This document shows, in pieces, positions 2,940-5,557 of a stretch of DNA of 5,557 nucleotides (positions are counted from its first letter, which is position 1; each line of letters starts with the position of its first letter). The position numbers were made by a program, and so were the translations under genes. This DNA is from Bacteroidales bacterium UBA6408 (GTDB taxonomy: Bacteria; Bacteroidota; Bacteroidia; Bacteroidales; UBA932): assembly GCA_002439805.1 (NCBI GenBank), contig DJPQ01000062.1, forward strand, positions 2,641 to 8,197, in the 5' to 3' direction. The notes under the pieces were generated by a model, which worked only from the letters and a program-made list of their open reading frames with translations, ran no database searches and was not told the DNA's origin.

Positions 2940-5557
2940 ATGAGATTTAAGAATGTAGTGTTTTCACTGCTTTTTCTTTTCATTTCGGTGACAATGGCCG
3001 CCCAGAAGGTTACGGTTACGGGACAGGTTCTGGACTCCGTGAGCGGCGAGGGCGTTCCCTTTGCCGGAGTTTTCGTGAAGGGAACGACGACAGGGGTTTC
3101 GACTGACGATGAGGGCCGCTTCTCCATCGATGTCGTTCAGGGGGGGGCAGAGCTCCTTATCAGTTCAATAGGCTATGTCGAGCAGCTGTTTAAGGCGGTC
3201 CCCGGCGAGGAGCTTGTCGTAAGGCTCGTGCCGGATTCGCAGGCGATTGACGAGACCATCGTCGTGGCCTACGGAGTTCAGAAGAAATCTTCCTTCGTCG
3301 GCTCGGCCGCACAGGTGAGCGGGGACAAGCTCAGCAAGATGCAGTCGACCAACATCTCCAAGTCCCTTGAAGGTGCGGTCGCGGGGCTTCAGACGTCCAG
3401 CTCCTCAGGAACTCCCGGCTCCTCGGCGAGCATCATCATCAGGGGGCTCGGCTCCGTGTCGGCCTCGCAGGCTCCGCTTCTGGTCGTTGACGGCGTGCCT
3501 TATGAGGGCAGCCTCAACTCGCTTCCTACCCACGACATAGAGTCGATGACCGTGCTCAAGGATGCCGCTGCGAACTCGATGTACGGCGCGAGGGGCTCCA
3601 ACGGAGTCATAATCATAACCACCAGACGCGGGACATCCGACAAGATACGAATCGAATTTGACGCGAAAGTCGGCGTGAACTCCCGAGGCGTGCCGACCTA
3701 CGACATAATAACGGATCCGGCCGACTACTACGAGATGACATGGGAGGCCCTGCGCAACGAGGTCTATTACGGCGGTTCCATGGGGCTCGGACAGGCGAAC
3801 GCCTATGCCTCCGGCTCGCTGATTAGCCGCTATCTCCGCTATAATATATATAAGGGTGTCGAGGACGGTGAGGTCATAGACCCTGCAACCGGTAAACTGA
3901 ACCCTCTGGCGAAGGAACTCAAGTGGACGGACGACTGGAACAGGGATGTCTTCAAGGCAGGAATCCGTCAGGAATACACCCTTGCGGTGTCCGGAGGTTC
4001 GGAGAAGACGAAGGCGTATATGTCCGTTTCCTATCTCAACGACAACGGGTATGTCCCCAACTCCGGATTCAGGCGTGTCTCGGTGAGGGCGAAGATTGAC
4101 CAGAACATTGCGAAATGGCTGAAGGCGGGACTCAACGTCGCGTATTCCAACACGAATCAGAACCAGTTCGGAGCGGAGTCTTCTGGCTCATATTCAAACA
4201 TATTCTTTTTCGGACAGAACATCGCCCCGATATATCCGATTTATCTGTATGACCTCGAAACCGGCGAGCGCCTTTACGGCGAAAACGGGGAGACTCTCTA
4301 CGACTGGGGAGAGAAAAGGGCATACGGGCAGCTCTCGAACCCTTACGGACAGCTGCTCTCATCGACGGTGAACTCCGTGAGGGACAATATGTCTTCGAGA
4401 GGCTATCTGGACTTCGACATCGTGAAGGACCTCAAGTTCACGGTGAATCTGGCATACGACATATTCAACACAAAGTCAGATAATTACACAACTCCGGTCG
4501 GAGGCGACGCCGCCACTGTGAACGGACGCGGAAAGCAATCGACGGGCCGCTATTCGGCTCTGAACACCAACCAGCTGCTCTCGTGGACTCCAAGCTTCGG
4601 CTCATCGCGCGAGCACAGCCTCTCGCTGCTTCTGGGGCATGAAATCAAGAGCGACGCCTCCTACGGGCTCTCAGGTGAGATGACTAATTTCGTCGATCCG
4701 ACAGTTTCGGACTTTGCAAACGCCGTGGTCTATCAGAACCTCGATTCCAGCCGCTCGTCCTATTTCCTTCAGGGAATCTTCTCAAGGGCTGAGTACAGCT
4801 ACGCCAACCGCTATTTCGTCTCCGCCTCCTACCGCCGGGACGCATCCTCAAGGTTCGCTCCGGACAAGAGATGGGGCAGCTTCTGGGCCGTCGGCGCATC
4901 GTGGAACGCCAAGCAGGAGCCGTTCCTCCTTCCGGTGGCATGGCTGGACTACCTCAAGTTCAAGGCGAGCTACGGAACGCAGGGCAACGACAACATAGGA
5001 ATGACGAAGGTCTATGAGGACCTCTACCGGATTGACCGCGTGGATGGCGAGGCGTCTATAGTCAAGGTGTTCAGGGCGGCTCCTGACGTGACATGGGAAA
5101 AGTCCAACAACTTCAACGCCGGCTTCGAGTCCCGCTTTTTCGACAGGCTCTCGGTGAACGCGGACTTCTTCATCAAGGAGACCAAGGACATGATTTACTA
5201 CCGCGCCCTAGCGCCTTCTCAGGGAAATCCGGCGAGCCAGCTGGTGAACGACATGGACATGATGAACATAGGCGTGGAGTTCGACGTCGCGGCGGATTTG
5301 GTGAAGGTCAGGAACTTCTCGTGGAACCTTGCGGTGAACGGGACGGCGTACAGGAACAAAATCACGAAACTCCCGTCCAATGAGCCTGAGGAAGGCTACG
5401 CTTCCGGGAACTATTGGAGAAAGAAGGGCGGCTCGCTCTACGACTTCTATATGTACGAATGGCTCGGGGTCGATGAGGCCACAGGTGAACCTCTCTACAC
5501 GGGCAAGGACGGCGCTCCTGTCCATGAGCCGGCGAACGCCAAGCTTGTTCAGACCGG
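2940..5557 (+). CDS. SusC/RagA-family TonB-dependent outer-membrane receptor (3' end cut by window)
   Basis: The protein is an outer-membrane beta-barrel transporter of the SusC type, which imports oligosaccharides or peptides captured by a SusD-like lipoprotein using TonB energy. The frame is open for 872 codons to the edge; family members are usually about 1000-1100 residues, so the last barrel strands are missing. The signal peptide is MRFKNVVFSLLFLFISVTMA, probably cleaved before Q22. Residues 24-98 form a carboxypeptidase-regulatory-like domain (VTGQVLDSVSGEGVPFAGV, GTTTGVSTDDEGRF, ISSIGY). A TonB box-like DETIVVAYG follows at 104-112. The plug holds IIIRGLGS, PLLVVDGVPY and the SusC hallmark VLKDAAANSMYGARGSNG at 205-222. 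Barrel signatures include VSGGSEKTKAYMSVSYLN (350-367), SASYRRDASSRF (628-639) and ASYGTQGNDNIG (676-687). There is no STN domain, so FecA-type signalling to a sigma/anti-sigma pair is unlikely. The ATG at 2940 is the first after an in-frame TAA at 2925. Substrate cannot be told. A run of eight G lies at 3140-3147. Confidence 0.97.
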   Translation, partial: MRFKNVVFSLLFLFISVTMAAQKVTVTGQVLDSVSGEGVPFAGVFVKGTTTGVSTDDEGRFSIDVVQGGAELLISSIGYVEQLFKAVPGEELVVRLVPDSQAIDETIVVAYGVQKKSSFVGSAAQVSGDKLSKMQSTNISKSLEGAVAGLQTSSSSGTPGSSASIIIRGLGSVSASQAPLLVVDGVPYEGSLNSLPTHDIESMTVLKDAAANSMYGARGSNGVIIITTRRGTSDKIRIEFDAKVGVNSRGVPTYDIITDPADYYEMTWEALRNEVYYGGSMGLGQANAYASGSLISRYLRYNIYKGVEDGEVIDPATGKLNPLAKELKWTDDWNRDVFKAGIRQEYTLAVSGGSEKTKAYMSVSYLNDNGYVPNSGFRRVSVRAKIDQNIAKWLKAGLNVAYSNTNQNQFGAESSGSYSNIFFFGQNIAPIYPIYLYDLETGERLYGENGETLYDWGEKRAYGQLSNPYGQLLSSTVNSVRDNMSSRGYLDFDIVKDLKFTVNLAYDIFNTKSDNYTTPVGGDAATVNGRGKQSTGRYSALNTNQLLSWTPSFGSSREHSLSLLLGHEIKSDASYGLSGEMTNFVDPTVSDFANAVVYQNLDSSRSSYFLQGIFSRAEYSYANRYFVSASYRRDASSRFAPDKRWGSFWAVGASWNAKQEPFLLPVAWLDYLKFKASYGTQGNDNIGMTKVYEDLYRIDRVDGEASIVKVFRAAPDVTWEKSNNFNAGFESRFFDRLSVNADFFIKETKDMIYYRALAPSQGNPASQLVNDMDMMNIGVEFDVAADLVKVRNFSWNLAVNGTAYRNKITKLPSNEPEEGYASGNYWRKKGGSLYDFYMYEWLGVDEATGEPLYTGKDGAPVHEPANAKLVQT
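3140..3147 (+). repeat. G8 homopolymer in the SusC-family coding sequence
   Basis: Eight consecutive G span the end of codon 67 (CAG) to the start of codon 70 (GCA), within the N-terminal regulatory-like domain and coding Gln-Gly-Gly-Ala. The frame is intact as given. Loss of one G would bring a TAG at 3169-3171, and gain of one a TAA at 3191-3193, so a single slip ends the protein at about residue 80. Poly-G tracts are known slippage sites in phase-variable surface genes; whether this one varies is unknown. Confidence 0.9.

Noticed and set aside
4132..5525. Open frames at 4132-4362 (-), 4684-4941 (-), 4714-4998 (+), 5093-5383 (+) and 5208-5525 (-)
   Set aside because: All lie within the continuous SusC-family reading frame, and their translations are Arg/Ser/Pro-rich shadows.

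Overview
The window looks like chromosomal DNA from a member of the Bacteroidales. Three things point there: a SusC/RagA-type TonB-dependent receptor, a lipoprotein with acidic residues just after its lipobox cysteine, and promoters that resemble the Bacteroidetes TTG / TAnnTTTG type, with no clear Shine-Dalgarno sequences. I cannot resolve the family or genus.

Layout. Positions 1-777 hold a two-gene toxin-antitoxin operon on the + strand: a RelB/DinJ-type antitoxin (62-352) overlapping by one base a PIN-domain RNase toxin (352-777). Its promoter at 13-42 is surrounded by TTGC/GCAA inverted repeats that could be the autoregulatory operator. Positions 751-958 are a dense non-coding block. It contains 23-bp tandem repeats that start inside the 3' end of the toxin gene, a hairpin system whose middle arm can pair either way, and a group of small palindromes like a REP element. 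Positions 959-2584 (- strand) encode a 541-residue predicted surface lipoprotein with repeated beta-rich modules and no recognised function. Positions 2585-2939 are an AT-rich divergent promoter region with several inverted and direct repeats. From 2940 to the right edge (+ strand) runs a SusC-family outer-membrane transporter, open for 872 codons and cut by the window end. A SusD-type partner would be expected just beyond the edge.

How it fits together. The toxin-antitoxin pair is a self-contained module, visibly lower in G+C than the rest, and converges on the lipoprotein gene with terminator-like structures between them. The lipoprotein and the SusC gene are divergent and share a 355-bp control region, so they may be co-regulated and may act together at the cell surface. 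That is inference from position only. No tRNA, rRNA, CRISPR array, transposase or integrase is visible. The least ordinary features are the 23-bp repeat that generates a chain of overlapping ATGA micro-ORFs, the three-arm hairpin, and a run of eight G in the early coding part of the SusC gene. I do not see a clearly new multi-gene system.
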